Shown here in pieces: positions 36,790 to 44,809 of a stretch of 64,000 bases of DNA (the first letter of the stretch is position 1; each line of letters starts with the position of its first letter). The notes under the pieces are model-generated. The model was not told where the DNA came from. It did not search any database and saw nothing but the letters and a program-made list of their open reading frames with translations. The DNA is taken from assembly GCF_004327285.1 (NCBI RefSeq), contig NZ_QJUI01000009.1:124001-188000 (forward strand). Direction: 5' to 3'. The position numbers were made by a program, and so were the translations under genes. Origin of the DNA: Phytopseudomonas daroniae (lineage in GTDB: Bacteria > Pseudomonadota > Gammaproteobacteria > Pseudomonadales > Pseudomonadaceae).

Positions 36790-37110
36790 ATGAAAAGCGT
36801 AAAGAGCTTTCTGACCGCAATCGTCTTTTCCCTGGCGGGTGTAGCCGTGCATGCCAACGCCGCCAGTGAGAATCACCGCGGTGACAGCCGCATCTGTTTC
36901 CAGCTAACGCCGCTGGCCGGCAAGGGGGCCTTGCCGGGCCTGGCGGAAAACGGCTTCAGCCGGACTCCGTTGGGCAAGCAACTGGAGCGACTGGCAGAGG
37001 ATGGTTTCAGTCGCACGCCACAGGCTAAACAGCTGTTCGCCGAGGATGGTTTTAGCCGTACCCCGTTGGGCCAGGGGGTGGAGGGGAAAACCTCGGCTCA
37101 TCAGGCTTGA
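36790..37110 (+). CDS. Exported protein with GFSRTP repeats, function unknown
   Basis: A 106-residue secreted protein: signal peptide to about residue 25 (VAVHANAA), one cysteine in DSRICFQLTPLAGKG, and three copies of a repeat around (A/E)(N/D)GFSRTP(L/Q): LAENGFSRTPLGKQLER, LAEDGFSRTPQAKQ and FAEDGFSRTPLGQ. AGGA lies 8 nt before the ATG at 36790. It lies between DUF2790 and dipZ in a probable two-component-controlled unit. I recognise no family; a repeat-bearing periplasmic peptide that is bound or processed by a partner is one possibility. Confidence 0.75.
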   Translation: MKSVKSFLTAIVFSLAGVAVHANAASENHRGDSRICFQLTPLAGKGALPGLAENGFSRTPLGKQLERLAEDGFSRTPQAKQLFAEDGFSRTPLGQGVEGKTSAHQA

Positions 37111-37184
37111 GTCCTGCCGTGAGCAAGGTGACTGCTTGCCGCATGCCGTCCCATCCGTCTCTTGCCAACCATGCCCCAGCTGAA

Positions 37185-37211
37185 CAGGCCTGCGTTATTG
37201 GCGCAGGCCTG
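37185..37211 (+). promoter_or_regulatory. mRNA hairpin ahead of dipZ
   Basis: CAGGCCTGCG-TTATTGG-CGCAGGCCTG, a perfect 10-bp stem between the repeat-protein gene and dipZ. There is no U tract, so it is more likely an mRNA stability or attenuation structure than a full terminator. Confidence 0.45.
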
Positions 37212-37236
37212 CTCCCCTGAATTTATAGGTAATGCC

Positions 37237-38469
37237 ATGCTTCTCATCGCCTTTCTGGGCGGGGTACTCACGATCCTCAGCCCTTGTATTCTTCCTGTGG
37301 TGCCATTCCTGTTCGCCGGTACGAATCGTTCGCGTGCCTCCATAGGCCTGACTCTGGGCGGCATGGCGCTGACCTTTGCCGCGGTGTCGAGCCTGGCCGT
37401 GGCCAGTAGCGAGTGGATCGTGCAAGCCAATATTGCCGGTCGCCAACTGGCCCTGATCATCCTGGTGCTGTTTGCCCTGTCGCTGATCTCCACCCGCTTC
37501 GGCACCTGGCTGGCGCGCCCTGCCGTTGCCTTGGCCAATCGTATCGATCCGTCCATTCTCGGAGCATCCAGTCCGCTTGCCTCTGTGCTGGTGGGTGTTG
37601 CCACCGGCTTGCTGTGGGCACCTTGTGCCGGGCCGATACTGGGCACCATCCTGTCGAGTGCGATGCTGCAGGGGGCGAGCGCGGAGACCAGTCTGTTGCT
37701 GCTGGCCTATGGGCTGGGGAGTGCCTGCTCCCTGGGCGTCCTGCTTTTTACCGGCCGAGGGCTGGTCGAACGCTTGAAACCCATGCTCGGGGTCACCACC
37801 TGGCTACGGCGTGGCACCGGCTGTGCGGTACTGGTCGCGGCCGCGCTGATTGCCACGGGCGCGGATCGGCAACTGTACGAGCGCGCATCTTCCGAGGGGA
37901 GCAACGCGGTCGAGCAGAGCATTCTGAACACCGTACCCAAGGCCATCGATTATGTGGTGAGCACAGCCAGTGCGGCCTCGTTGCCGGCGCTTGGCGATAA
38001 AGGCCGCATGCCGTCCCTGGCGGGGGCGGTCGAGTGGCTGAACTCGGCGCCACTGAGCGATGAGGCGCTGCGGGGCAAGGTCGTGCTGGTGGATTTCTGG
38101 ACCTTTGACTGCATCAACTGCCAGCGCAGCCTGCCCTATGTAAACCAGTGGGCGAAGCGGTACGAGAAGGATGGGCTGGTGGTCATCGGTGTGCACACCC
38201 CCGAGTTCGCTTATGAAAAGCTCATCACCAATGTACGCCGGGAAGTGAAGCGCCTGGACATCGGCTACCCGGTGGCGGTCGACAACAACTACGCGATCTG
38301 GCGTGCGTTCAATAACCAGTACTGGCCCGCCCATTATTTTATCGATGCCAAGGGGCGAGTGCGTTTCAGCCATTTTGGTGAGGGCCGCTACGACACCCAG
38401 GAACAGGTGATTCAGCAACTGCTGGAGGAGGCCAGGGCAGATCGCGAGTCGACCACAGTGGGTGGCTGA
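37237..38469 (+). CDS. dipZ: Cytochrome c biogenesis/thiol-disulfide protein DipZ
   Basis: A 410-residue fusion: N-terminal CcdA/DsbD-beta membrane domain with the paired cysteines in ILSPCILPVVPFLFAG and LWAPCAGPILGTIL, and a C-terminal thioredoxin-like domain with FWTFDCINCQRSLPYV (CxxC) and HYFIDAKGRVRFSHFGEG. It carries electrons from cytoplasmic thioredoxin to periplasmic thiols. Start at 37237 (TAGGT upstream). Its place in a putative metal-stress unit suggests keeping periplasmic cysteines reduced, for instance those of the EGKCG protein. Confidence 0.92.
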   Translation: MLLIAFLGGVLTILSPCILPVVPFLFAGTNRSRASIGLTLGGMALTFAAVSSLAVASSEWIVQANIAGRQLALIILVLFALSLISTRFGTWLARPAVALANRIDPSILGASSPLASVLVGVATGLLWAPCAGPILGTILSSAMLQGASAETSLLLLAYGLGSACSLGVLLFTGRGLVERLKPMLGVTTWLRRGTGCAVLVAAALIATGADRQLYERASSEGSNAVEQSILNTVPKAIDYVVSTASAASLPALGDKGRMPSLAGAVEWLNSAPLSDEALRGKVVLVDFWTFDCINCQRSLPYVNQWAKRYEKDGLVVIGVHTPEFAYEKLITNVRREVKRLDIGYPVAVDNNYAIWRAFNNQYWPAHYFIDAKGRVRFSHFGEGRYDTQEQVIQQLLEEARADRESTTVGG

Positions 38470-38555
38470 GCGGTGGTGCACGATGTTCGCCGGAGCCGAG
38501 CGGCCTGTGGTGTCATTGAGTGCGCATGCGTTCGTTCGCACCTCAAGGCTCGCCG

Positions 38556-38790
38556 ATGAGTATCGGTACCCGCATCAAGTTCCGCCACCTGGTCTGTTTC
38601 CTGGAAGTCGCCAGGCAGAGCAGTTTCGCCAAGGCGGCGGATGCGTTGGCGGTAAGTCAGCCGATATCTTCAAGACGCTCAAGGAGTTGGAGGAGATGCT
38701 GGCCGCTACGTTTTGCGAGTGCAGCAAGAGTGGTGTCAGCCTGACAGCGGCGAGGGGGCGTTCATGCGTTATGCCGGGCCTTGTCTGGGT
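38556..38790 (+). pseudogene. N-terminal remnant of a PcaQ-like LysR regulator
   Basis: The frame opens with MSIGTRIKFRHLVCFLEVA and FAKAADALAVSQP, the N-terminus of PcaQ-type LysR regulators, then shifts frame: SKTLKELEEMLAATF, SKSGVSLTAA and FMRYAGP appear in other frames. At least two frameshifts separate the pieces. The effector domain is missing, so the gene is dead. It sits directly next to the mobile region and may mark where insertions damaged it. Confidence 0.85.
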
Positions 38791-38894
38791 GGCGCCCCAG
38801 GATGCCGTGCGCCTGGACATATGCCATGTCCTTCTTTTGCGGCTTTGACCTTGAGCTCTGAAAGGCGCGTTGTTGGGGCACCCATGGAATACTC

Positions 38895-39060
38895 CGGTGC
38901 TGTTTGTGTATGCCAAAAATTGCCAGCTCAGCGCTTGGAGTACACAAAAGCGTGGATGTAGCTAGACGTCCCGGGGCGCCATTAGAGCTGGAGACCGCAT
39001 ATTTACTGGGCTTTAGGCACAAAAAAGACGTCCGTGGACGTCTTTAGATGATGGATTGGG
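38895..39060. repeat. Diverged copy of the ssrA-flanking/integrase-upstream segment
   Basis: This segment resembles 59250-59425: CCAAAAATT, GCTTGGA(G/A)TAC, GCTG-rich spacer, TACTGGGCTTTAGGCAC (TGCTGGGTTTCAGGCAC there), then the identical hairpin and TCTTTAGATG. It ends in TGATGGATTGGGGGAC, a loose match to the ssrA 3' end. It is probably a displaced old junction of an ssrA-integrated element. Confidence 0.6.
39024..39045 (-). terminator. ssrA-type terminator copy downstream of the SDR gene
   Basis: AAAGACGTCC-GT-GGACGTCTTT followed leftward by TTT, identical to the terminator hairpin after ssrA (59385-59406). Here it ends the leftward SDR transcript. Confidence 0.85.
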
Positions 39061-39074
39061 GGACGGTGAACGGA

Positions 39075-39764
39075 TTACCAAGGCAGTTCGTTACCATGGC
39101 GGTCTGTAAAACGCAGACCTGGAATACCAGCGTTACTGGTCACGACATCCACGACCAGAGGAATACTTTCGGAGACTTCCAACAGAGCATCTTGAGTGCC
39201 CATGTCGGTACGAACCCAGCCCGGAGCGATTGCAAGCAGGGCGCGAGTATCTTCGGCGTGGCGAGCGTGGAAATGTTTCATCAACATGTTCAGAGCGGCC
39301 TTGCTGGAGCTATACAGTTCCCAGAAACCGTTAGCGTCGGTGATGCTGCCCAATTCCGAGGACATTACTGCCGCGACACCTTTGGCATTCAGGCGATCAT
39401 AGAACAGCTCGATGAGGCGCATGGGGCTAAGTGCATTGGTCAGAAGCATGTCCAGGTAGTCTTTTTCCTCGACCTGAAGGGATGTCAGTTCGTTGGCCTT
39501 GCAGATGCCTGCGTTGACGAAAAGGACATCCAATTCACGAGTATCCAGGCGCTGGCGGAGCCCTTTCACCGAGTCCATGTTTACGACATCGACCTGTTCG
39601 ATCTCCAGAGAAACGCCAAAGTGACGCTGCAGCTTGTCCAGCCCTTCCGAGCCGCCGCGGGAGGTCGCAATGACCTGCCAACCGCGAGTGCAGTATTCTT
39701 TGGCGAGCGCCAGGCCAAGGCCACGGGAGGCACCAACGATCAATGCGGTTGATTTGTTGCTCAT
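39075..39764 (-). CDS. Short-chain dehydrogenase/reductase
   Basis: A 229-residue SDR: ALIVGASRGLGLALAKEY, NAGICKANE, catalytic SSELGS and YSSSKAALNM (Tyr, Lys), ending LRFTDRHGNELPW. AGGAG precedes the ATG at 39764. It resembles the C-factor-like/YciK group of short SDRs. It lies with a LysR gene upstream in the same direction between two mobile-element scars. The substrate is unknown. Confidence 0.9.
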   Translation of the reverse strand: MSNKSTALIVGASRGLGLALAKEYCTRGWQVIATSRGGSEGLDKLQRHFGVSLEIEQVDVVNMDSVKGLRQRLDTRELDVLFVNAGICKANELTSLQVEEKDYLDMLLTNALSPMRLIELFYDRLNAKGVAAVMSSELGSITDANGFWELYSSSKAALNMLMKHFHARHAEDTRALLAIAPGWVRTDMGTQDALLEVSESIPLVVDVVTSNAGIPGLRFTDRHGNELPW

Positions 39765-40132
39765 GCTCAATCTCCTGAATAAGACCACCTTGGGTTATGG
39801 GGTGGCGTTAACGATTGATCGCAGGCTATCAACCGAGGTGGACTTGTGCGACGCATCAACTGTCAATTGAATGATGACGAAGTATCACGAATTTGATTTT
39901 CATAGGCGTCAAAAAATCACGACGCCCTGATAACGTTAACTTTTCAGCCGTATCGTCGTTATGGCGTGGTGGGGCGCCGAAGTGCGGAAAACACGCGGGA
40001 CGTTAAGTTTGGAGATCAGATGTGGTCAGGCAGTGTTAGGAGTTATCGGACGTATCGCTTCGTTCGTTGGTGCTGCGATGTTGCTGCTTCGAGGAGCGTC
40101 TGACGGCTTGAGAGATCGTGCGGCGGAGCGGC
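39765..40132. other. Intergenic, promoter region of the SDR gene
   Basis: About 370 nt between the SDR and LysR genes. The part near 39840-39950 is AT-rich (GATGACGAAGTATCACGAATT) and is the likely SDR promoter. No gene is seen. Confidence 0.4.
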
Positions 40133-41038
40133 TTAATCCACAATCGACTCCACAAAAGCCATAAAAGCTCGTGTCTTGGCGGGTAGATGCTTGCGTGAGG
40201 GGTACAGGGCATACAGCGGAAAGCGTTCATCTGACCAGTCCTGGAGTATGCTCACCAACTCGCCACTGGACAGCCAATGGCCTGCCCCAAGGGCCATCAC
40301 TTGAGCGATGCCATAGCCGGCCAGACAAGCCCCGTGCAACGTACCGACGTCGTTGACCAGTAGTTGGCCGCCCAAGGCAAGCTCGAACTGCTCTTTCCCC
40401 TTTCGGAATGCCCACGTAAAGGGGCGCGACGTTTCCGGGTCGCGAAATTGAATGCAATTGTGCGACCCGTTTTGCAGTTCCAGGGGGGAGCTGGGGATTC
40501 CGTAGCGCTCGATGTATGCTGGCGAAGCCACGGTCAGGATGCGGGTCTCCAGTATTTTCTTTGCGACCAGTCGAGAGGGTTTGGGCTCACCAAAACGAAT
40601 GGCCAGGTCGAAACCATCCGCAACCATGTCGCCAAGTTGTTCCCGCGCGACTAGATCAAGCGTCAGATTCGGATGAGCACGGAGGAAGCGATCAAGGCTA
40701 GATCCGAGAATAAGTTGTGAAAAAAACGGGTGAACATTTACTCGAAGCTTTCCACTTACATCACCATGCCCCAGTAGTGCCTGGGTCGTCGCTTCCTCCA
40801 GACCTTCCAGCAATGGGAGGATATGATCGAAAAGCTGTTGGCCCTCATCAGTCAACGACACGGCGCGGGTTGTGCGGTCGAAGACTCGAATCCCCAGTCG
40901 GTTTTCGAACCGCTGAACCGCTCTGCTTACACCTGAAGGGGTCATGTCTAGCGCCTGTGCTGCCGATGCGAAGCTGCCATTGTTGACGACGGCTGCCAGC
41001 ACCCCCATACCGTTAAGAATTCGCTCATCAAAGGGCAT
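40133..41038 (-). CDS. LysR family transcriptional regulator
   Basis: A 301-residue LysR regulator of the CrgA/DmlR-like group: NGMGVLAAVVNNGSFASAAQALDMTPSGVSRAVQRFE, then RIRVFDRTTRAVSLTDEG-type linker and an effector domain (about 90-295). It is upstream of, and in the same direction as, the SDR gene; it may control it. The effector is unknown. Confidence 0.92.
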   Translation of the reverse strand: MPFDERILNGMGVLAAVVNNGSFASAAQALDMTPSGVSRAVQRFENRLGIRVFDRTTRAVSLTDEGQQLFDHILPLLEGLEEATTQALLGHGDVSGKLRVNVHPFFSQLILGSSLDRFLRAHPNLTLDLVAREQLGDMVADGFDLAIRFGEPKPSRLVAKKILETRILTVASPAYIERYGIPSSPLELQNGSHNCIQFRDPETSRPFTWAFRKGKEQFELALGGQLLVNDVGTLHGACLAGYGIAQVMALGAGHWLSSGELVSILQDWSDERFPLYALYPSRKHLPAKTRAFMAFVESIVD

Positions 41039-41162
41039 CTACGTATACCTTGGCAAGTGCGGGAGAGGGCATATTTTCCGCTAACCGCGGTCATTCAGGA
41101 ATGGAGCAATTACCTCTCTAGACAATGTCTCTGCGGATATTCCCGCGCTACTAGCCTGCACC

Positions 41163-41845
41163 CAACACCATAAGCTGTTTGATCAAGACCAAGGGCGAAG
41201 CCCAGCGCTTCGAAGCCTCATGCCGCACCAAACTGGTCGACAACAAGGACTGGTCACCCAACAAGCCCTGAACAATGAGCTGGGTTACCTGCGTGCGGTG
41301 TACAACGAGTTACGTGGGCTCGGAGTCATCGACTACCCGAGTCCGTTAGAGCAGGTGAAGCCGTTGTGCGTTCAGGAGCGTGAATTGTCCTAGCTGACCA
41401 GTGAGCAGATAGCCGAGCTACTGCAGGCCATTCGTTTGGGCTGCGATAACCCTCACGTGAAGATCATCGTGCTGATCTGCTTGGCCACTGGTGCTCGATG
41501 GTCAGAGGCGGAAAAGCTCAAGCCATCTTCGGTGCGGAACAGGGTAATTACGTTCAGCAGCACCAAAAGCGGCAAGGTGCGATCAGTACCGATTTCCGCT
41601 GACCTTGAGGCCAAGATGGTTCGGCACTGGCGACAGCATGGTCAGCCAAATCCAGCCACTTGGCCCGGACGACGATCAAGCTACCGAAAGGGCAGGCTGC
41701 CCATGTACTGCGTCATACCTTCGCTAGCCACTTCATCCAGAACGGCGGCAACATCGTCACGCTGCAGCGTATCCTGGGCCATTCGAGTTTGGTTATGACC
41801 ATGCGGTATGCCCACTTGGCGCCGGATCATCTGAGGATTCGGTGA
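41163..41845 (+). pseudogene. Broken Pf-type phage tyrosine integrase
   Basis: Pieces of one integrase lie in order: IKTKGEAQRFEASCRTKLV, NNELGYLRAVYNELRGLGVI, a TAG stop at 41391, then LTSEQIAELLQAIRLG and LICLATGARWSEAEKLK (the catalytic Arg), a frameshift near 41660, then HVLRHTFASHFIQNGG, LQRILGHSSLVMTMRYAHLAP with the HxxR and the catalytic Tyr. The C-terminal motifs are intact but spread over frames. It marks a decayed Pf-like prophage. Confidence 0.9.
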
Positions 41846-41924
41846 AATTTGGCCCGCTTTCAGCATAATATTTTGCACGTATCATTCCGTTGATGGAATA
41901 TTCCTTTGGGGTTATATTTACGTC

Positions 41925-42290
41925 ATGACTTGGAATGTTGAATACACCGATGAGTTTGGCGGTTGGTGGGAAGGCCTTTCAGCGGATGAGCAGGAGTCTG
42001 TTGCTGTTTCGGTTCGCCTTCTAGAAGAGCGCGGGCCGTCTCTCGGTTTTCCACATAGCAGTGGAATCAATGGTTCTCGTCACGGGCATATGCGCGAACT
42101 GAGGACTCAGCATGACGGACGGCCTATACGCACGCTTTATGCGTTTGACCCGAGGCGTTCCGCAATCCTGCTGATCGGTGGGGACAAAACTGGTGACAAT
42201 CGCTGGTATGAGATCCAGATTCCCGCAGCTGATCGTTTATACGATGAACACTTGAAGCAGCTTCGTAAGGAGGGCTTGATTGATGGCTAA
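41925..42290 (+). CDS. RelE/ParE superfamily toxin (HigB/Gp49-like)
   Basis: A 121-residue toxin: WNVEYTDEFGGWWEGL, HMRELRTQHDGRPIRTLYAFDPRRSAILLIGGDKTG and W-YEIQIPAADRLYDEHL fit the phage-derived Gp49/HigB family, which cleave ribosome-bound mRNA. It comes before its antitoxin, as in higBA, and overlaps it by 8 nt. The key basic residues are present, so it looks functional. It may stabilise the mobile region. Confidence 0.92.
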   Translation: MTWNVEYTDEFGGWWEGLSADEQESVAVSVRLLEERGPSLGFPHSSGINGSRHGHMRELRTQHDGRPIRTLYAFDPRRSAILLIGGDKTGDNRWYEIQIPAADRLYDEHLKQLRKEGLIDG

Positions 42291-42606
42291 TAAATTTTCC
42301 GATTTGCGCGTCAAGATGACACCAGATGCACAGGCCCGTGTTGAGGCTAAGGCCCAAAAAATGTTGGCAGAAATGCCGCTCAATGAGCTGCGTCAGGCGC
42401 GTGGCCTTTCACAGAAAATGCTGTCTGAGATTCTTCATGTCCAACAGCCGGCAATCGCCAAGATGGAAAAGCGAACTGATATGTACATATCCACCCTGCG
42501 TAGTCACATTGAGGCTATGGGTGGCCAGCTTGAGGTGGTTGCGCGTTTCCCGGAGGGGGCTGTGAGAATCAATAATTTTGGCGATCTCGAAAAACTACCG
42601 ACCTAA
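42283..42606 (+). CDS. XRE-family antitoxin (HigA-like)
   Basis: A 107-residue helix-turn-helix protein: ELRQARGLSQKMLSEILHVQQPAIAKMEKRTDMYISTLRSHIEAMGG, then a short strand-rich tail ending VRINNFGDLEKLPT. It starts within the toxin gene (ATG 42283, AAGGAGGG upstream) and probably represses the pair's promoter and neutralises the toxin. Confidence 0.92.
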   Translation: MANKFSDLRVKMTPDAQARVEAKAQKMLAEMPLNELRQARGLSQKMLSEILHVQQPAIAKMEKRTDMYISTLRSHIEAMGGQLEVVARFPEGAVRINNFGDLEKLPT

Positions 42607-42636
42607 GCTTTCGACACTTTTTCGACACCCAAAGAA

Positions 42637-42671
42637 AAACCCCTGAATTTCTCTAGGAAAATCAGGGGTTT
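42637..42671 (+). terminator. Terminator of the toxin-antitoxin pair
   Basis: AAACCCCTGA pairs with TCAGGGGTTT across a 15-nt loop; followed by ATTTGGG. It lies 31 nt beyond the antitoxin stop. Confidence 0.75.
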
Positions 42672-42674
42672 ATT

Positions 42675-42692
42675 TGGGCCGGGGTAATCTGA
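42675..42692. other. Weak candidate left attachment core (ssrA 3'-end-like)
   Basis: GGGCCGGGGTAATCTGAA here and GAGCCGGGGGGATTTGAA at the ssrA 3' end (59424-59441) agree at 13-14 of 18 positions in the same orientation. Together with the TGGAATACC pair just inside, this could be the left junction of the element, but the match is too weak to be certain. Confidence 0.3.
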
Positions 42693-42746
42693 ATTGTTGC
42701 TTTATCCTTTTGAAATATATAAGAAAAAACCGGTTTAATTTTTGCT

Positions 42747-42767
42747 TGGAATACCGTTTGGAATACC
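42747..42767. repeat. Paired TGGAATACC sites, left end of element
   Basis: TGGAATACC-gtt-TGGAATACC, with 12-bp periodicity. The same pair occurs at 59284-59304, and two inverted copies at 59235 and 59255 flank the integrase start. Probable integrase arm-binding sites marking the left end. Confidence 0.65.
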
Positions 42768-42845
42768 GGCTTACCGGATTTGAACTCAGGATGCTGTAGC
42801 GCTTCCTGGAGGTTGATCTTGCTGTCTCTGCCGGCGGAGCGTCAT

Positions 42846-43538
42846 TCAATCGTCGGTGAGATATACGCCGGCTTCAGCTTCCATCCTCACCAGGTTCTCA
42901 ATGATTTGAGCGCGTTTCATGCCATGCGCTTCAGCTAGCGCATCGAGCTGGGCGATCACCGTTTTCGAGAGCATGACGTTGACCTGCTTCTTATCGGCGG
43001 CGCGCTCGTCGAATTGCTTGCGACTCCATCGCCTCTTGATCTCTCGAATCATGGCCGTTCGTTCGTTGCGGCCTATATCTTCCTGGTCGAAGAACATCAG
43101 CAGCTCTTGGTGGTTGCTGATAGGAGGCTGTCTTGAAAATGGCGTCAGGTAATTCTTCTGGAGCCACTCCCAGGCGCAGGCACATCGCTTCTCGCCGTCT
43201 TTTTTATCGGCAAACCACTCGAACTCACTGTCCTTTGCTTTGTGCCTGAGCCAGTCCCGGTGAAGGAGTTCGACCTCGGATGCCTTCTCAGCAAGATCGA
43301 CATTCCAAAGGTCGATCATGGCGATGAGGCGATCCCTGCCAGTGAGGTGGACTAGCCCGCGAGGCAGGCGCAGGCCAGTCATCTGCTCGATCTCGCGGAG
43401 CAGCCACCGATACTGCCGTTCATCCTCTGTGATCCATTCCAGTTTTTCGTTTGGAAGCAGGAGCCGGTCTTTCTCTTGAGGGATACGGGACTGGAGTAGC
43501 TTCTGATCCTTCAGGGATCTGGCTATCTCGTCACGCAT
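42846..43538 (-). CDS. Island protein with C-terminal ribbon-helix-helix-like segment, function unknown
   Basis: A 230-residue protein from the ATG at 43538. The C-terminal about 45 residues (KKQVNVMLSKTVIAQLDALAEAHGMKRAQIIENLVRMEAEAG) look like a ribbon-helix-helix DNA-binding fold. The rest is charged and unrecognised. The frame stays open, with convincing coding sequence (DADRLSELLQDPHRNHRHDI, YLDYYKEARLDL), back to a TGA near 43703 without a standard start. The gene may therefore be 5'-truncated or frameshifted near its beginning. It may be an island-encoded regulator. Confidence 0.65.
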   Translation of the reverse strand: MRDEIARSLKDQKLLQSRIPQEKDRLLLPNEKLEWITEDERQYRWLLREIEQMTGLRLPRGLVHLTGRDRLIAMIDLWNVDLAEKASEVELLHRDWLRHKAKDSEFEWFADKKDGEKRCACAWEWLQKNYLTPFSRQPPISNHQELLMFFDQEDIGRNERTAMIREIKRRWSRKQFDERAADKKQVNVMLSKTVIAQLDALAEAHGMKRAQIIENLVRMEAEAGVYLTDD

Positions 43539-43703
43539 GGTGAGGCCGTTGCAGGTTTTGAGATCAAGCCTGGCCTCTTTGTAGTAGTCGAGGTACAGCC
43601 ACAGCCAGATGTCGTGGCGATGGTTTCGATGAGGATCTTGGAGCAGCTCGCTCAGCCTGTCCGCATCCTTGCTGCGTGCACGATTGTCAGTTTTTACGTC
43701 ATT

Positions 43704-44251
43704 TCAATCCAGGTCTAAGGGCGGACTTGGTGCAAAATCTCTCTTGATTCTACAGCTATTCTACGTGCGTTATAGGTGAATTATATTAGACATCTATATG
43801 ATCTCTATGGTGATTCTATGAATAGAAATTTCTTTTTAGCCCAGTATTTACTAGGTTTCAGCTGGGTTTATACAGTTTTTCTCATTCTTTCTATTCGAAT
43901 CTAATGTAGTGCGGTGTAATGGTGCGCAGCGGGACACCATCCTGAAAGCGCGGTTCGCAAGCCACGTTCAGGTAGTCGACAAGATGATCAGGAGGATGGG
44001 GCGCTAGATTGGCCTGACGGAAAACGGCTATGTAGAACTCACACCGGATGCCTGCAGGGCATGTGTGAGCCGAGGCGGTTTCTGAATGCTGGCGGGATAG
44101 TCACGAGGCAGGGCTGGGGCTCTTGTCGGGGTTCGGGTGTCAGAGAGCTGTACGTTTAAAGCTTGTAGGTGCTCTGGGGCTGCGGATCAGTCCTTCAGTG
44201 TTTTTTTACCGGCTCTGCCAATCCTCTGAGCGAATACGAGGAGCCCCGTTC
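43704..44251. other. Intergenic, AT-rich; no gene
   Basis: About 550 nt. The part 43735-43910 is clearly AT-rich (for example GGTGAATTATATTAGACATC) compared with the flanks, as in promoters or origins of mobile elements. 43930-44070 looks like decayed coding sequence. The AlpA leader (GAGGAG) is at the right end. Confidence 0.4.
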
Positions 44252-44482
44252 ATGAGGATCATCCGTCTGAAAGAAGTCATCGACTCGACCGGTCTTGCCC
44301 GATCGACCATCTACAAATACATCGGAGAAGGAACCTTCCCGAAACCGGTCTCGCTGGGCGACCGCTGCGTCGGTTGGGTCGATAGCGAGGTGCACGACTG
44401 GATCCTGGCCAGGATCGAGGAGCGTGACCAGGCCGAGGGAGCTACTGCGCGCCATATCGGTCACCTGAGCATGGCCAGCTAG
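44252..44482 (+). CDS. AlpA-family phage regulatory protein
   Basis: A 76-residue MerR-like helix-turn-helix protein: IIRLKEVIDSTGLARSTIYKYIGEGTFPKPVSLGDRCVGWVDSEVHDWILARIEER is the AlpA signature. GAGGAG lies eight nt before the ATG at 44252. AlpA proteins activate excision or replication genes of prophages and islands. It precedes an inovirus-type replication gene. Confidence 0.93.
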   Translation: MRIIRLKEVIDSTGLARSTIYKYIGEGTFPKPVSLGDRCVGWVDSEVHDWILARIEERDQAEGATARHIGHLSMAS

Positions 44483-44490
44483 AACCAGCA

Positions 44491-44522
44491 GCGCCATGAC
44501 CGGCTACGGCTGGTCATGGCGC
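44491..44522 (+). terminator. Terminator after the AlpA gene
   Basis: GCGCCATGACC-GGCTACGGCT-GGTCATGGCGC, a perfect 11-bp stem nine nt past the stop; weak T tract. Confidence 0.65.
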
Positions 44523-44809
44523 TTATGCCGCTGCTGAGGGTTCTCTGATCTCAGCTAACTCTCCCGAAGCTCGGTGCGGTAAATCTCTCGACAGGCTTGG
44601 CAGTGTTGCTCCCCATTGCCTGGCCTGACCGGGAAGGTCTGCATCGGTCAGGGCTGCATCTATTGATATAGCGATTAACTATCTACTCTACCTATCCAAT
44701 AGTAACCATCACTACCCATCACCACTGACTACCACCAGAGGGAAAGAGACCAGTAAAAAGAAACAGACCACGTACCTAGTATGCACCATCAACCAATCAG
44801 GTACGCACC
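44523..44809. other. Intergenic upstream of the inovirus-type gene; possible origin region
   Basis: Contains an inverted repeat CCTGACCG...CGGTCAGG (about 44622-44650) and a run of ACTA/CATCAC-like short repeats (about 44665-44740). Next to a rolling-circle-type protein such structure could be an origin. No gene is seen. Confidence 0.35.

Noticed and set aside
42768..42790. ACCGGATTTGAACTC as a tRNA 3' end or attachment core
   Set aside because: It shares only the short T-loop consensus; no cloverleaf can be drawn around it, and the candidate at 42675 is better placed outside the arm sites.
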